Shown: positions 30,314 to 41,754, numbered from the stretch's first letter. The stretch is 64,000 nt of DNA from Symbiodinium natans (GCA_905221605.1 CAJNDS010002092.1:200428-264427), one strand, 5' to 3'. Numbers and translations: made by a program. The notes: generated from the letters alone by a model not told the origin.

Positions 30314-30393
30314 CTGGCAAGTCTCGGAGTTAGCAGCTCTTTGTCTGCCGGGAAGTCTTTCAGCACATCTTGGAGCACCTTCCGAAGGTCGCT
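30314..30393 (-). CDS. CNB-like C-helix exon with telomere-made donor
   Basis: Reads SDLRKVLQDVLKDFPADKEL then LTPRLA, ending GCCAG|GTTTAGGG. The first telomeric unit of the adjoining array supplies the GT. Confidence 0.48.
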
Positions 30394-30396
30394 TTG

Positions 30397-30725
30397 GGTT
30401 TAGGGTTTAGGGTTTAGGGTTTAGGGTTTAGGGTTTAGGGTTTAGGGTTTAGGGTTTAGGGTTTAGGGTTTAGGGTTTAGGGTTTAAGGGTTTTAGGGTT
30501 TAGGGTTTAGGGTTTAGGGTTTAGTAGGGTTTAGGGTTTAGGGTTTAGGGTTAGGGGTTTAGGGTTAGGGTTTAGGGTTAGGGTTTAGGTTTAGGGTTTA
30601 GGGTTTAGGGTTTAGGGTTTAGGGTTTAGGTTAGGGTTTAGGGTTTAGGGTTTAGGGTTTAGGGTTTAGGGTTTAGGGTTAGGGTTTAGGGTTTAGGGTT
30701 TGAGGTTTGAGGTTGAGGGTTTGGG
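30397..30725 (+). repeat. Long TTTAGGG array
   Basis: About 45 units, with several 6-bp TTAGGG slips after 30500. Confidence 0.97.
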
Positions 30726-30991
30726 GCTTACATGATGTAAAGCGAGAGGGTGTAAGCTTCGGATTAAGACTGTGGGGTTTAGGGCTAGGGTTTAAGGCTT
30801 CGACTCTCACACTCGCACGCGGCAAGCAACGCTTTGAACGTCCTTGGTTCGGACATAGTTTTCCTTCCCAACTCACTAGAGGTTTCGGCTCTTACTCGGG
30901 GCGAGGACATTAAGGATTTAGGGTTTAAAGTTTAGCGTACCATTGCTGCATGGAGCTCGGGATTCCGAGGGCGTTTAAGCCATCTTGGGCT

Positions 30992-31047
30992 AAAAACCCC
31001 TAAACCCTAAACCCTAAACCCTAAACCCTAAACCCTAAACCCTAAAG
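30992..31047 (-). repeat. CCCTAAA array
   Basis: Eight units. Confidence 0.96.
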
Positions 31048-31061
31048 AGCAGAAAGTGGGC

Positions 31062-31152
31062 AGCAGCAAAGAAGCCTCGCGGCTCACGTCGCACACCATG
31101 CCTCAGAGGGGGCTCGGCGTCGTTCGCCCAACGTCTGCACTCATTCCCCCCA
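31062..31152 (-). CDS. CNB-like fragment, two frames
   Basis: TLGERRRAPSEAWCAT in one frame and MVCDVSREASLLLPTFC in the next resemble cassette and following strand. A frame change lies between them. Confidence 0.32.
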
Positions 31153-31724
31153 GGAGAACCCAGCGCGCAACTAAGGAACATAAGCCCTAAACCCTAAACC
31201 CCAAACCCTAAACCCCAAACATGATACTATGGATCCTCATAAGAATCAAGATGCAACTCTTTGATAAGGCGTTCTCTACGTTGGCGGGTTGAGGGTTCAG
31301 GGTTCAGGGTTCAGGGCTTACGGTTTAGGGTTTGTATAGGGTGTAGGGTTGAAGAAGGTCATGGTTCGGGTGGGGGGGGGGGGGGGCCTTTTGGGCCACT
31401 CGATCGTTCCTTTGAAGATGGTCGCAGGGGCCCTTTTCCTGGAGTTCTGAAACCGAAAATCCCGTCAGCCCCGAAGCAGCTTCCAGCCCATTGAAGGGTT
31501 AGGCTTTAGAGTTCGGGTCGAGGGTTGGGGTTGAGGCCCTTCTTTTCCGAAGCCCTCCAGCCACATCCTAGGGGTTGAAGGGTACTGGTAAACTGAAAAA
31601 ATTATGTTTCAAACCCTTTGAACCTGGAAGCTGCTTCATGTTCAAACCCCAAACCTCCTAAACCTAAACCCTAAACCCTAAACCCTAACCTTAAACCCTA
31701 AACTCTAAACCCCCTGCAAGTGGA

Positions 31725-31830
31725 AGGAAAGCGGCCAACTCAGCGGCGACCAGCTGCAGATTCCACAGGTCCCTCTTCAGCGTGGCCCGCGAAGGACCCT
31801 TCTCTTCATGGAGTGGACTAGAGCCATACA
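31725..31830 (-). CDS. Orphan exon (ATLKRDLWNLQLVAAELAAF)
   Basis: Open frame with the bias of coding sequence, between degenerate telomeric patches. Family not recognised. Confidence 0.38.
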
Positions 31831-32327
31831 ACTACCTAAACTCTAAAACCCTAAACCCTAAACCCTAGCCCTAAGCCCTAACCCTTTTGAGCCCAGTCTC
31901 GGACAAGCTAGCTGGGAAGCAACCCTCAACCCTAAACTGAAGCCCCAATCCCCAAACCTTTTATCAAAGATTTGGGACCTCTATCAACTCGAAACCCCAA
32001 GAAGCCCTAAATCCCAACAGCAGACTGGCTTGGCCAGGGGCTGAACGAAAGAGTGGGGAGCTCCAGGGAGGTCACCCTAAACCAAAACTTTGTCACCCAA
32101 ACCCTAAACCCAAAACCCGAAGATCTCGAGAGGACCTCCAACAGCAAGGAAGAAGGTCTCACCAAGATGGTCTCCTTTCCTGAGAGTCTTCCAGGTGCGT
32201 GGCATGATGATGGCAGCGGTTTAGGGTCTAGGGTTCAGGGTTTGGGGTTAGGGTTTAGGGTTTAGGGTTTACGGGTTTAGGATTTAGGATTTAGGGTTTA
32301 GGGTTTCAGACTGCCTTGGAGGTTCAT

Positions 32328-32456
32328 GGTACTTATTAACCAAGTATAACTGTACTTATAACTCACTTATAAGCCCCTAAGTGCCCTAGTCTGGTTATAA
32401 GTACAGTTATAAGTACATTTATGATTGGTTCATAAGTACCATGAACCTCCAAGTAC
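32328..32456. mobile_element. F1 palindrome
   Basis: CCTTGGAGGTTCATGGTACTT and inverse. The flank GGGTGATCGAACC resembles the flank of the 16.5-kb copy (GGGTGATCC), suggesting the same intron site in paralogues. Confidence 0.8.
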
Positions 32457-32507
32457 CTTGGGTGATCGAACCATTGAACCTCGCGGGGGTGAGAGTAGGT
32501 TAACATG

Positions 32508-32578
32508 GCAATATAGGGGTCGGAATTATTATTTAGTAATCTTCAACTACCCCCAAAAGCCTATTTCAATGATTAAGG
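32508..32578. mobile_element. F11 element
   Basis: ATAGGGGTCGGAATTATT start; inverse of F11 copies elsewhere. Confidence 0.5.
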
Positions 32579-32821
32579 CTTTCAGGCTAAAGGCGACGTG
32601 CATAAGCTGCATGCTGCGCGCGGAGCCTTCGCCCCATCGCGCTGAGAATTGATAGGCTCATTTCTCATCAACCTCAACCCTCAACCCTAAACCGATACTT
32701 AAACCTTAACCCTAAACCCAAAACCCAAAACCCTAAACCCTAAACCCTTTAAAACCCACATCTATATACCTAATATATATATACATGCCGGGAGTGGGTC
32801 ACGGTAGCCATCTCTCACCGC

Positions 32822-32925
32822 AAAAAAATGTGCTGTTCGGCACAGCGTCCGCAGCTGCATGATGCACCTCAGAGCAGCAACTCTACGGCGAGGGTGACGA
32901 TGGTGCAGAATGATAGCAAAACCCA
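32822..32925 (-). CDS. Possible exon ALRCIMQLRTLCRTAHFF
   Basis: Reads RVAALRCIMQLRTLCRTAHF, ending G|GTGAGAG, a strong donor. It could be the helix before a CNB barrel. No clear family. Confidence 0.38.
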
Positions 32926-33074
32926 AACCTAAACCTAAACCCTAAACCCTAAACCCGGCTGGGGTTCAAACTTGCAAAAGCACGACGAGGAGCACCAGAA
33001 TGCGGCTTTGAGGAGTTCGGGGCTTCAGGGCTCAGGGTTTAAAAGAGTTAGGGTTTAGGGTTAGAGGGTAGAGG

Positions 33075-33140
33075 GTTGATGGTTTAGGGTTTAGGGTTTA
33101 GGGTTTAGGGTTTAGGTTTAGGGTTCAGGGTTTGGGTTTA
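33075..33140 (+). repeat. TTTAGGG patch
   Basis: Eight units. Confidence 0.93.
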
Positions 33141-33198
33141 CGTCAGCAAGCCCTAAACCCCTGAACCCTAAGCGGTCCTAAGCCCTGAAGGCGAGGCG

Positions 33199-33274
33199 CT
33201 CATCGCCCAGAAAAACGTTAACGGCCCCGTAAGACGATGAGGAGTGCATCCGTGTTGTCCACCCCTTGCCTGAA
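33199..33274 (-). CDS. CNB-like fragment with frameshift (NTDALLIVLRG)
   Basis: Reads FRQGVDNTDALLIVLRG then, after a one-base shift, AVNVFLGDER. Together these make beta3-beta4 of a CNB domain. The shift suggests a pseudogene or an unseen splice. Confidence 0.42.
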
Positions 33275-33917
33275 TGACCTGCGACAGCGACAAGGTCTGC
33301 TTGAGAGACAAAATGGGTGCGGAGTTTAGGGCAACCTACACAGAAAACTCGTGAACCCTAAACCTAGGGCTTTAGGGAGCGGGGGAGGGCACCCTTCAGC
33401 CACCCCCAAACCCCAACCTGGAAATGAAGCGTTTTAGGGGCTCCATGCATGCTCCTTCCGCCCCCCGCCTTCCCAGCCGCCACTCACCCTAGACCGACCC
33501 CCCAAACCCCACCGATCTGCCATGAAGGATGCCATAGGAGTGGTAGCTGTTTAGGTTTAGGGTTAGGGTAGGGTTTAGGGTTTAGGGTTTAGGGGTTTAG
33601 GGTTTAGGGTTTTAGGATACTTTGGGCTTTTTTGCCTGCTTGAGCGCGCTACGGGCATTTCTACTCGAACCTGAACTTAAAGGACCTTAGCACCCTAAAC
33701 CCTCAACCCTAAACCCGAAACCCCAAACCCTAACCCTAAACCTAAACCCGAAAACCCTAAACCCTAAACCCCGCGTTGCCTGCCCCTCATTGCAGATCCT
33801 GCTCGTGGTCGAACCGGCTCAGCTCCGAGATCATCTCCGAGCTGCAGCCGCTAAACCTTTTGGTTTAGGTTTAGGTTTAGGGTTTAGGGTGAGGGTCAGG
33901 GTTTTGGGGGTGGTTTT

Positions 33918-34052
33918 AGGGTTGCTCAGTAACCTAGGGATTAAGAAGGTGCCCTTTTTTGTGCAAAGGGGTTTATAAGGGAACCTAAACCCCCCCCCCC
34001 CTCCCAAAAAAGAAAAGGAAGGGCACTACTGGGCATCCTAGCGCGGTGGGCT
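33918..34052. mobile_element. F12 element with poly-C loop
   Basis: AAGGTGCCCTTTTTTTGTGC start and GAAGGGCACTACTGGGCATCC end. Confidence 0.58.
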
Positions 34053-34136
34053 TTCTATGGTTTACTAGGCCCCTGGTCCTAGACTTAGCCCTCCATTTGT
34101 AGCACCTTGGCCTGCCTTACCTTTCTGAACTGTCTC

Positions 34137-34142
34137 ACCCCC

Positions 34143-34173
<31 letters not shown>

Positions 34174-34181
34174 AAAAAAAG
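34137..34181. repeat. Poly-C then poly-A run
   Basis: About 25 C followed by 18 A. Confidence 0.95.
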
Positions 34182-35123
34182 AGCTGCAACGGGGAGATCC
34201 AGGAAACCCAAGCACTGAAGGGGATGCCCTTTTTGCTTCACGGGGCTTGGAGACTTGGCAAGTAACAATACTCCACTAAGGGTACCCTAACGCCTAAACC
34301 CTAAACCCTAAACCCTAAACCCTAAACCCTCTCTCTCTCTCTCTCGCAGACTCGGGAATCCGTCAGCTGCCGTCTGCAGCCCGATAGGCAATGCTCTCTG
34401 AGCAACGCCCCACCGCTCATGTTAAGCGGTGCAATCCAACTACAGACCATAAATAGTGTTACTAAATAGAGCAATTACCCTAACCCTCCGATCATGACCC
34501 CCCTGAGCCCCCACCCCCTGGCCCCCCCTGGCCCCCCTGGCCCCCTGGCCCCCCTGACCCACAGCCTTTGACTTTGCGGGGTGCCTGGCCCGAGCCCGCC
34601 CCGCAACCCTCCCTGAAACTGCCTCCCGACCCCAATTTCTTTGACTCTCGGACCCAACGAACGTCATGAAACTGAATAAGTTTTTAGAAGTGGGCTGTTG
34701 TCTGAGGTTAGGCCTAAACCCTGAAAGGAATAGGAATAGGTTTGGGTGGCTTTGCCGCCTTGGACGGCGTGGGGTGGGAGAAAAGTGTTAGATGGCCCTC
34801 CACAATCGGGCCAATGCTTCTTTTCGCACCTCACGAAGCTTTCGAGCTTGTTCCGAAACCTAACCTTCACAGCATCTAGGCCCTATCACAGCAAACCCTA
34901 AACCCTAATTAAACCCTAAACCCTGAAGGAAACCTAGAAACCCAAAAAGGGGGCAGAAGGGCACACTGGGCCACAAAGGAAGGGGCGCGGTTGCATCAGC
35001 CGAAAACCGAAAAGGCGGCGCCAGAAGTCAGACGCCAAGAGGCTTCGGGTTTAGGGTTTAGGGACCTGTACTAGCCCTAAACCCTAAACCCTAAACCCAA
35101 AACCCTAAACCCTAAACCCACAT

Positions 35124-35222
35124 GATCTGCAGGATCCTTCCGAGAAGCATCTGGAACTTGGCCAGCTCTGCCTCGATAGCGAGGACGGACATTCCACCGT
35201 GCGAGCCTCCGGCAACTTCACC
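35124..35222 (-). CDS. Orphan exon (GGMSVLAIEAELAKFQMLLG)
   Basis: Minus frame of about 33 residues between telomeric patches. HGGMSVL could be a degenerate CNB cassette, but this is uncertain. Confidence 0.35.
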
Positions 35223-35239
35223 CTTAGGGTAATTTCTTC

Positions 35240-35336
35240 TTAGGGTTAGGGTTTAGGGTTTCGGGTTTAGGGTTTAGGGTTTAGGGTTTACGTAGGGTTT
35301 AGGGTGTAGGGTTTAGCGCTTAGGGTTTAGGGTTGG
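35240..35336 (+). repeat. TTTAGGG array
   Basis: With TTTCGGG and TGTAGGG units; an F5 element follows at 35335-35457. Confidence 0.93.
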
Positions 35337-35457
35337 TCCCTTAGCATGGACCCTTAAAAGAGGATCCCTTATATACCCCTTACATACCCTACAAAACCCA
35401 CCAGAACCCTTTACAGGAGGTAAGGAACCACATTAAGGGGCCATATAGCTACCCTTC
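35335..35457. mobile_element. F5 element
   Basis: GGTCCCTTAGCATGGACCCTT start, CACATTAAGGGGCCAT end. Confidence 0.7.
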
Positions 35458-35935
35458 GATTTCGCCCCTGTCATCCCCCGTCCCCCGGTGATCCTGCTGA
35501 AGATACCCTTCGTGCTGAGGCCCCTTTTCAGACCCTAAACCCCCAAACCCCAAACCCCGAACCCTGAACCCTGAACCCTAAACCCTAAACCCCAAACCCT
35601 TTTTGCAACTGGGCTGGGGGACTAGCCAGTCTGAGGAGCGGACATGCATGCCAAGACGCGGAGCCTCCTTAAGAGGAGCATCAAACCTTGTCGACGAGGA
35701 CCAGCTCAGACGCGCGCATGCTCTCTTGGCACCGCTAACCGTCGAACCGTCGTCAACCCTAAACCCCAAACCCTAAACCCTAAACCCTAAACCCCCCCAA
35801 AAGAATCACGCCCCGGAACTGACGTTGAGAACCAGAGGCCCGTGGCGCCTCGTCGGGCCCTTTCCTCCTCCGAGTACAGGGAGGTCACCCGCCGCTTTGC
35901 GGCGGGGGTCCGGCCTTCAAAAACCAGTTCTTGGG

Positions 35936-36100
35936 GTTTAGGGTTTAGGGTTTAGGGTTTGGGGTTTGGGGTTTGGGGTTTGGGGTTTGGGGTTTGGGGT
36001 TTGGGGTTTGGGGTTTGGGGTTTGGGGTTTGGGGTTTGGGGTTTATGTAGGGTTTGGGGTTTCGGGTTTCGGGTTTAGGGTTAAGTAGTTTGAGGGTTGA
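35936..36100 (+). repeat. TTTGGGG array
   Basis: 13 uniform TTTGGGG units after three TTTAGGG. Confidence 0.96.
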
Positions 36101-36309
36101 GGGTTTAGGGTTAAATATAGCTAGAAGTCTAGTCAGAACCCGATCATGAACTGGCAAGAAGGCGTTTTAAGATACTTCGTCTGGGCTTTGAAGATGTGTG
36201 GCCTTAGGGTTTAGGACTTTCGGCAAACCAAGCTGAGATTGTTGGGGCGGGGTGGGGAGGTGGGGGCGGGGGCGGCTTGACTTGTGAGGCAGGAATGCGT
36301 TCAGGCGGC

Positions 36310-36420
36310 ACTTCGGAGGAAGGAAGGAAAGAAGGAAGGAAGGAAGGCAGACGGAGGAAGGGAGAAAGGAAGGAAGGACAGAGGGAGGGAGGGAGCGAGC
36401 GAGAGAGGGAGAGATGAGAG
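36310..36420. repeat. GGAA/GGGA microsatellite
   Basis: Purine-only stretch of about 110 bp. Confidence 0.93.
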
Positions 36421-36549
36421 ATGAAGGCGACGCACCAAACCCGAACCCTCAAACCCTGAACCCAACCTTAAACCCCGGAGAGAGCCTGGGCCTTTGCCGG
36501 GACTTTCGGGCTCCATATCTGGCAGATCCTTCGACGCTTCTATTACAGG

Positions 36550-36722
36550 GGGGGTTAGGGCTTAGGGTTTTTAGGGTTTTTAGGTTTTTGGGGCTTTTGG
36601 GTTTTTTGGGTTTTTGGGGTTTTTGGGTTTTTGGGGTTTTTTGGGCTTTTAGGGTTTTTAGGGTTTTTAGGGTTTTTTAGGGTTTTTAGGGTTTTTAGGG
36701 GGTTTAGGGTTTAGGATTTAGG
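36550..36722 (+). repeat. Degenerate T-rich telomeric array (TTTTTAGGG/TTTTTGGG)
   Basis: Units of 8-10 bp with T-tract expansion. Confidence 0.9.
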
Positions 36723-36877
36723 TCTCCTTTTTTGGAGGGGGGGGTTTAGGGTTTGGGGTTGTCCATTCTACACAGGGGCCCCTAAAGGGGACACGAGTTC
36801 AAAGAGCAAGCCGGAGATCTTTCAACGGCATAGGTTGGCGCGGTTCATGGGCTGATTACACGGCCTGACTGCTAGTT

Positions 36878-37045
36878 TTTAGGGTTTAGGGTTAGGGTTT
36901 AGGGTTTAGGGTCGAGGGTTTGGGGTTTGGGGTTTGGGGTTTAGGGTTTAGGGTTTAGGGTTTAGGGTTTAGGGTTTAGGGCTTAGGGTTTAGGGTTTAG
37001 GGTTTAGGGTTTAGGGTTTAGGGTTTAGGGTTTAGGGTTTAGGGC
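36878..37045 (+). repeat. TTTAGGG array
   Basis: About 23 units including three TTTGGGG. Confidence 0.97.
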
Positions 37046-37370
37046 AACTGCTGACCCCCCAGCCCCGGGTGGTTGGGGTGGGTGGGTTTCGGGTTTTGGG
37101 TTGATGGGTTTAGGGTTTCGAGTTTGTCTTTTAGCATTTGGGGTGTAGGAGTTTACGGGGGGGGGGGGGGGGGGACACAGAACCTCTTATGGGTATTTCC
37201 CCAGATAGAGGTCCCCCCCTAATGCACCCGAAAAATCGAGAAATTAGAGCCCTTGTTATACTAGGTCCAGGTGTGCCCTTAGAACCCTCAGAACACATGC
37301 TCCTACATTTGATCCGCCTGAAACCCGAAAACAAAACAATATCCTAAGGGCCGACCGAGTAAAGCATGCA

Positions 37371-37590
37371 ACCCGATTTTTTTCCGAAACTCCCATTTCC
37401 CGAAATAGGGGAACCCCTTTTATACCCAAAATAGAACAAAAGCCCCTGAGTGTACCCGTATTTTCGGAAACCCCCATAATCTAAGGGCAGTTACATGGTC
37501 CCTTAGTATGGGCCCTTAGAAGGGTGCCCCTTATATTACCCTGTACCAAATTGCGGGGCCCAGACATCAGAGCCCTTTAAGGGAGGTTAG
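37371..37590. mobile_element. F4 palindrome followed by F5 element
   Basis: TTTCCGAAACTCCC ... GTATTTTCGGAAACCCCCAT (37383-37480), then GGTCCCTTAGTATGGGCCCT (37497-37590). Confidence 0.68.
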
Positions 37591-37695
37591 GGTTTAGGGT
37601 TTAGGGTTTAGGGTTTAGGGTTTAGGGTTTAGGGTTTAGGGTTTAGGGTTTAGGGTTTAGGGTTTAGGGTTTAGGGTTTTGGGTTTTGGGTTTAG
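37587..37695 (+). repeat. TTTAGGG array
   Basis: About 15 units, directly abutting the F5 element. Confidence 0.97.
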
Positions 37696-37886
37696 GGACC
37701 ATCAGACATATCAACCCTCAAGATTCTTGAGATCCTCGGCCGAGGCCAACGTCGGGTGGATACTCCTCCGAGCCAGACTCTTCCTGTCAGGGGGGAGCAT
37801 ATTAGGGGACCATACTAGGGCACCATGAAACGCCTCCTCAAAGGTGCGCCGAGGTCAAGTGACGATGCTCGGCCCCCAAAATAAAC

Positions 37887-38029
37887 TTGGAGGTTCATGG
37901 CACTTCGCAACCCAGTTATAACTGTACTTACAACCCAAGTAGAACCTATTCAGGTACTTAAGGGGCTTATAAGGGGATTGCAACTACACTTATAATTGGG
38001 CTATACGTCCCCTGAACCTCCAGTACGCT
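37887..38029. mobile_element. F1 palindrome
   Basis: CTTGGAGGTTCATGGCACTT and TCCCCTGAACCTCCAG. Confidence 0.72.
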
Positions 38030-38494
38030 GGGCTGTTGGCACTTGTTTCTTCGGAAGGGTTGTGTTTGTGAAGTGCATGCCTGCTGCGCGAACAAGTCTA
38101 CTGGGCAAGAGTGTGAGACAATGCGCAAACATGCCCTAAAACACAACTGGCCCTTGATCAGGAAAGTATCTGAAGCACGCCTCAGGGACGGTAGGGGGGT
38201 CCAGACTCCCTGCCCAGAGAGCCGCCACTCAACGAAGGAATACACCTGCAACTGCAATACTTAAGGGCCTACTATGACTTAAGGTATATTCACTCTAGGC
38301 CCAGGAGTAACCAAGGAATGAAAAGGGTGCCCTTTTGGGTTTAAAGGGGCTCACCCTATACCCTAAACCCTAAACCCTAAACCAAAAAGCAGCCTACGCT
38401 GGTCCCAGTCACTCGGGCGCGCCCACGGTCTTTCTCGTTCTCAGTAATTACAGAAGGGGGAGCTGAGGAACTACGTCCCTTGGTTAAGGGTTGC

Positions 38495-38672
38495 GGGTTA
38501 GGGTTTAGGGTTTAGGGTTTAGGGTTTAGGGTTTAGGGTTTAGGGTTTAGGGTTTAGGGTTTAGGGTTTAGGGTTTAGGGTTTAGGGTTTAGGGTTTAGG
38601 GTTTAGGGTTTAGGGTTTAGGGTTTAGGGTGTAGGGTGTAGGGTTTCGGGTTTCGGGTTTCGGGTTTGGGAA
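38495..38672 (+). repeat. TTTAGGG array
   Basis: About 24 units, ending with TTTCGGG. Confidence 0.97.
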
Positions 38673-38809
38673 GGCCCCCTGCAATTAATGAAGGAACCGA
38701 TGGTGAGCCTAAAGCCTAAATCCTGAAAGGGGGCATTTACATGCGGTTAGAACCCTAAGCCTAAACCCTTGTTCTTGAGCCCAGACTCCTGAAGTCAGCT
38801 GGGAAACCC

Positions 38810-38910
38810 TAAACCCCAGACCCCAAACCCTAACCCTAAACCATAAACCCCAAACCCCAAACCCCAAACCCGAAACCATAAACCCTAAACCCTAAACCCT
38901 AAACCCTGAA
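38810..38910 (-). repeat. CCCTAAA/CCCCAAA array
   Basis: Mixed variants. Confidence 0.94.
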
Positions 38911-38933
38911 CCCTTTACAGGGCTACGAAGAAC

Positions 38934-39011
38934 CAGTTGGGCTGTCCTGGGAGTTGCAGTTTCCGTGGCATCTGGCAGAGCTACAGTCTTTGACTTCTTC
39001 TTCTCCGCCAT
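38934..39011 (-). CDS. Possible first exon MAEKKKSKTVAL...
   Basis: ATG then MAEKKKSKTVALPDATETAT and PRTAQL, ending CTG|GTTCTTCGTAG. The donor is the end of an F6 palindrome, after which the sequence runs straight into telomeric repeat. Confidence 0.48.
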
Positions 39012-39025
39012 CGCCAGCCTGGGTA

Positions 39026-39180
39026 AGGTTTAGGGTTTAGGGTCTAGGGTCTAGGGTCTAGGGTCTAGGGTCTAGGGTCTAGGGTCTAGGGTTTAGGGTT
39101 TAGGGTTTAGGGTTTAGGGTTAGGGTTTAGGGTTTAGGGTTTAGGGTTTTAGCGTTTTAGCGTTTTAGCGTTTAGGGACA
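39026..39180 (+). repeat. TCTAGGG run inside TTTAGGG array
   Basis: Seven consecutive TCTAGGG units (39041-39091), then TTTAGGG and TTTTAGCG. Confidence 0.96.
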
Positions 39181-39483
39181 GGCGTTTCAGAGTTTTAGGT
39201 GTTTAGTTGGTTTTTTGTTGGCAGCCCGCGCTACTGACACCGACGAGGTAGCATGTGGGAATTTAGGGTTTCGGGCTTCGTTGAAGACATGCGTGATCAT
39301 GCGCATGTGGGAGAAAACTGGAGCTCGACTGCTCGACCGACCAACCGATCAACACACAACAAGTGCATGCACAGGCAAGCAGAGGTCTCAAGCGAAGTGC
39401 CACAACACATTTGTCATGACTAAACAACTAACACTGTTGACCCTTTTTTACGGCTAGGACTGCTGCACTGCCTGCCAGTGTTG

Positions 39484-39556
39484 ACCCTAAACCCCAAACC
39501 CCAAACCCTAAACCCTAAACCCTAAACCCTAAACCCTAAACCCTAAACCCTAAACA
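39484..39556 (-). repeat. CCCTAAA array
   Basis: About ten units. Confidence 0.96.
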
Positions 39557-39759
39557 GGGTTCGGGCTTCGGGCATTTAGAGCAAAGGCTTCCGGGCTTCT
39601 GGAAGACGAGTGCACTCCCCGGGGCCCCTTCGCAGAACAACCCCCACCCCCCCCCCCCCCCCCCCCCCCCAAGAAAAAAACGAGGATAATCCCGATATTA
39701 CCTTACAAGGAAACCCTAAACCCCAAACCCTAAACCCTAAACCCTAAACCCCAAACTCT

Positions 39760-41210
39760 AAACTTAAAATTCGGGGGTGATCGTGCCCTGAAGACTCCCC
39801 ACTTGCTGAGCTGGTAGCCGGGTCCGCTTTGGGAAAGCGGCCACATGCTTTGAGCTGAAACACTGGCAGATGTGGGTTCAGGCTGTAGGGGGCGTCGGGC
39901 TTTAAGCTTTGAAACTTAGGGTTATATGGTTCTTAAGGGAGGGCCCCTTAAGAACCCGATAGTGGGGTTCAGGGGCAAGCGTTCCGGACTCTCTGACAGC
40001 ATTCTCGGGGTTACCAGCGAGGCCGAAAATGGGTACCAACAAGAAGGAGCTCTAGGAATAAAACTGCAACAACTATACTTGCAATAAGAACAACAAACAT
40101 TGAAAAACAAGTAAACGCACCATAATACAAAAACATAAACATCCCCCCCGGCTATATCCTTGGAGCTTTCCATCGTGTCCTCTTTAGTGGAAGCCCGCTT
40201 TGGCTTTTCTTTGACATGGAGTTCAAGTTCGCATGCCCAAGCCAAGCTGGGGCTGATGCATGTAGAGCCCATATCGTAGGATAAAGAACTTGAGGGTTTT
40301 CAGGCCGTCGTTTGACGAAAAGGCCCACATAAGTGTCTCGAGCAGGGTCTCCAACAACGAAAGGCAGTTGAATCTTCTGAAAGGACCGCGCGTGCGTATG
40401 ATGAAAGACTCAGTGACTGCGGGGGCGCGCATCCCAAGCGATCACTGCAACTTGCTCGAAACTTTAAAGATCTTTGATTCTTGACCGCCGGAATCTGAGT
40501 TTCAATCCTCGGCTGGTCGTCTACCGGCAGTGAAACGTGGAGCTCCCCGCATGACTGTGTCAAAACGTTCGCCAACTTCCATACCTACGTGGCATGTGTG
40601 ATCTGCAAGCTAATCTACTAGCAGAGTGAGCCGTCATGTCGAGAAGAGCTGGAGGCTGGCTCCAAACCCTTGAAGACACAGCCATAGCTTCACATCCAAA
40701 TCGAACAAAAGAGTCGTATAGAGTAGACACACCTTGGCCATGGCCGTGCGGGAAACCCTCCAGACTCGACTCATGTCAACCCTACATCCCGGAGTTAAAG
40801 CGTTGAGCCGGCTCTAATTACCCAAGATGGGAATCCATCACCTCCTGCGTGGCATTCAGAAGACGGGTCAAGCGCCGTGCCTCGCGGTTGGGATCCGGGA
40901 CTGCTCGGGGGATTGGGATTTGGGGGGTTTACGACAACAGGGGACCCCTAACAGAAGCCCCCTAAATAGTAGGATTCCCTTGCAATAAGGACCCCCAAGA
41001 AAAGTGAAACCGTCACACGGCCAGCAAGTTTCCCGGTTCGCTTCTTGCGCTACTTGCATCCAGGCAGCAAGCACAATGCAAAGAAACTCACAACTGGCAG
41101 GCCGGCACTGTCGCAAGTACCAGCGAAACAACAAGTCAACCGCCAACAGCCGACCCCCCCCCCCTGTCGAAGTAGTCAATACTCAGGCAAACCTACGTCT
41201 GCGACCCTGA
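39760..41210. other. Telomere-poor region
   Basis: Contains the 40.2-40.6 kb open stretches and an F4 element (40920-41002, GGGTTTACGACAACAGGGGA). Nothing else supported. Confidence 0.45.
40223..40575 (-). CDS. Open stretches, possible exons
   Basis: Minus frames include FNCLSLLETLLETLMWAFSS and, at 40140-40230, ELHVKEKPKRASTKEDTMES. Coding-like, but the joins are unclear. Part of a telomere-poor region, 39.8-41.2 kb. Confidence 0.25.
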
Positions 41211-41379
41211 GCTCAACTAGGGTTCAGGGTTTAGGGTTTAGGGTTTAGGGGTTTAGGGGTTTTGGGTTCAGGGTAATCCTAGGGTTTGGGTGTTTGAGAG
41301 GTTTATGGGGTTCCTAGACCCTGATGAACAAGAAGCCTGTAGAGTTTCAGGCTTAGGGTTCAGGCCCGAACGAAACCTC

Positions 41380-41625
41380 AAACCCTAAACCCTAAACCCT
41401 AAACCCTAAACCCTAAACCCTAAACCCTAAACCCTAAACCCGAAGTAAACCTTCAAACCCCTAAGCCCTGAAGGTTGCGGGGTTTAGGGCTTGGGAGCTT
41501 AGGGATGCTTAGGGCTTTAGGGTTTCGGGGCTAGGGTGTTAGGTTTTAGGGGTTTCGGGGTTCAGGGTTTCAGGGTTTAGGGTTTAGTGTTTAGGGTTTA
41601 GGGTTTAGGGTTTAGGGTTTAGGGT
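41380..41625. repeat. CCCTAAA (41380-41445) and degenerate TTTAGGG (41470-41625)
   Basis: Inverted pair. Confidence 0.93.
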
Positions 41626-41640
41626 ATAGCCCTAAACCCC

Positions 41641-41742
41641 AAGCTCGCCTTTTCGACCCCGAGGCTCATCGAGCCGTTCCCGAGGCTCATCGTGCTGTTC
41701 ACGGTGCTGGTGACGGCCACCACGGGGATCTGCTTTTCAGGG
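41641..41742 (+). CDS. Hydrophobic open stretch, possible exon
   Basis: Plus frame LIEPFPRLIVLFTVLVTATT would be a membrane segment. It is the only plus-strand candidate exon I found; strand uncertain. Confidence 0.2.
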
Positions 41743-41754
41743 CTTAGGGAATAA

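Noticed and set aside
36204-36516. Ser/Pro-rich secreted protein
   Set aside because: Produced by the GGAA microsatellite at 36310-36420.
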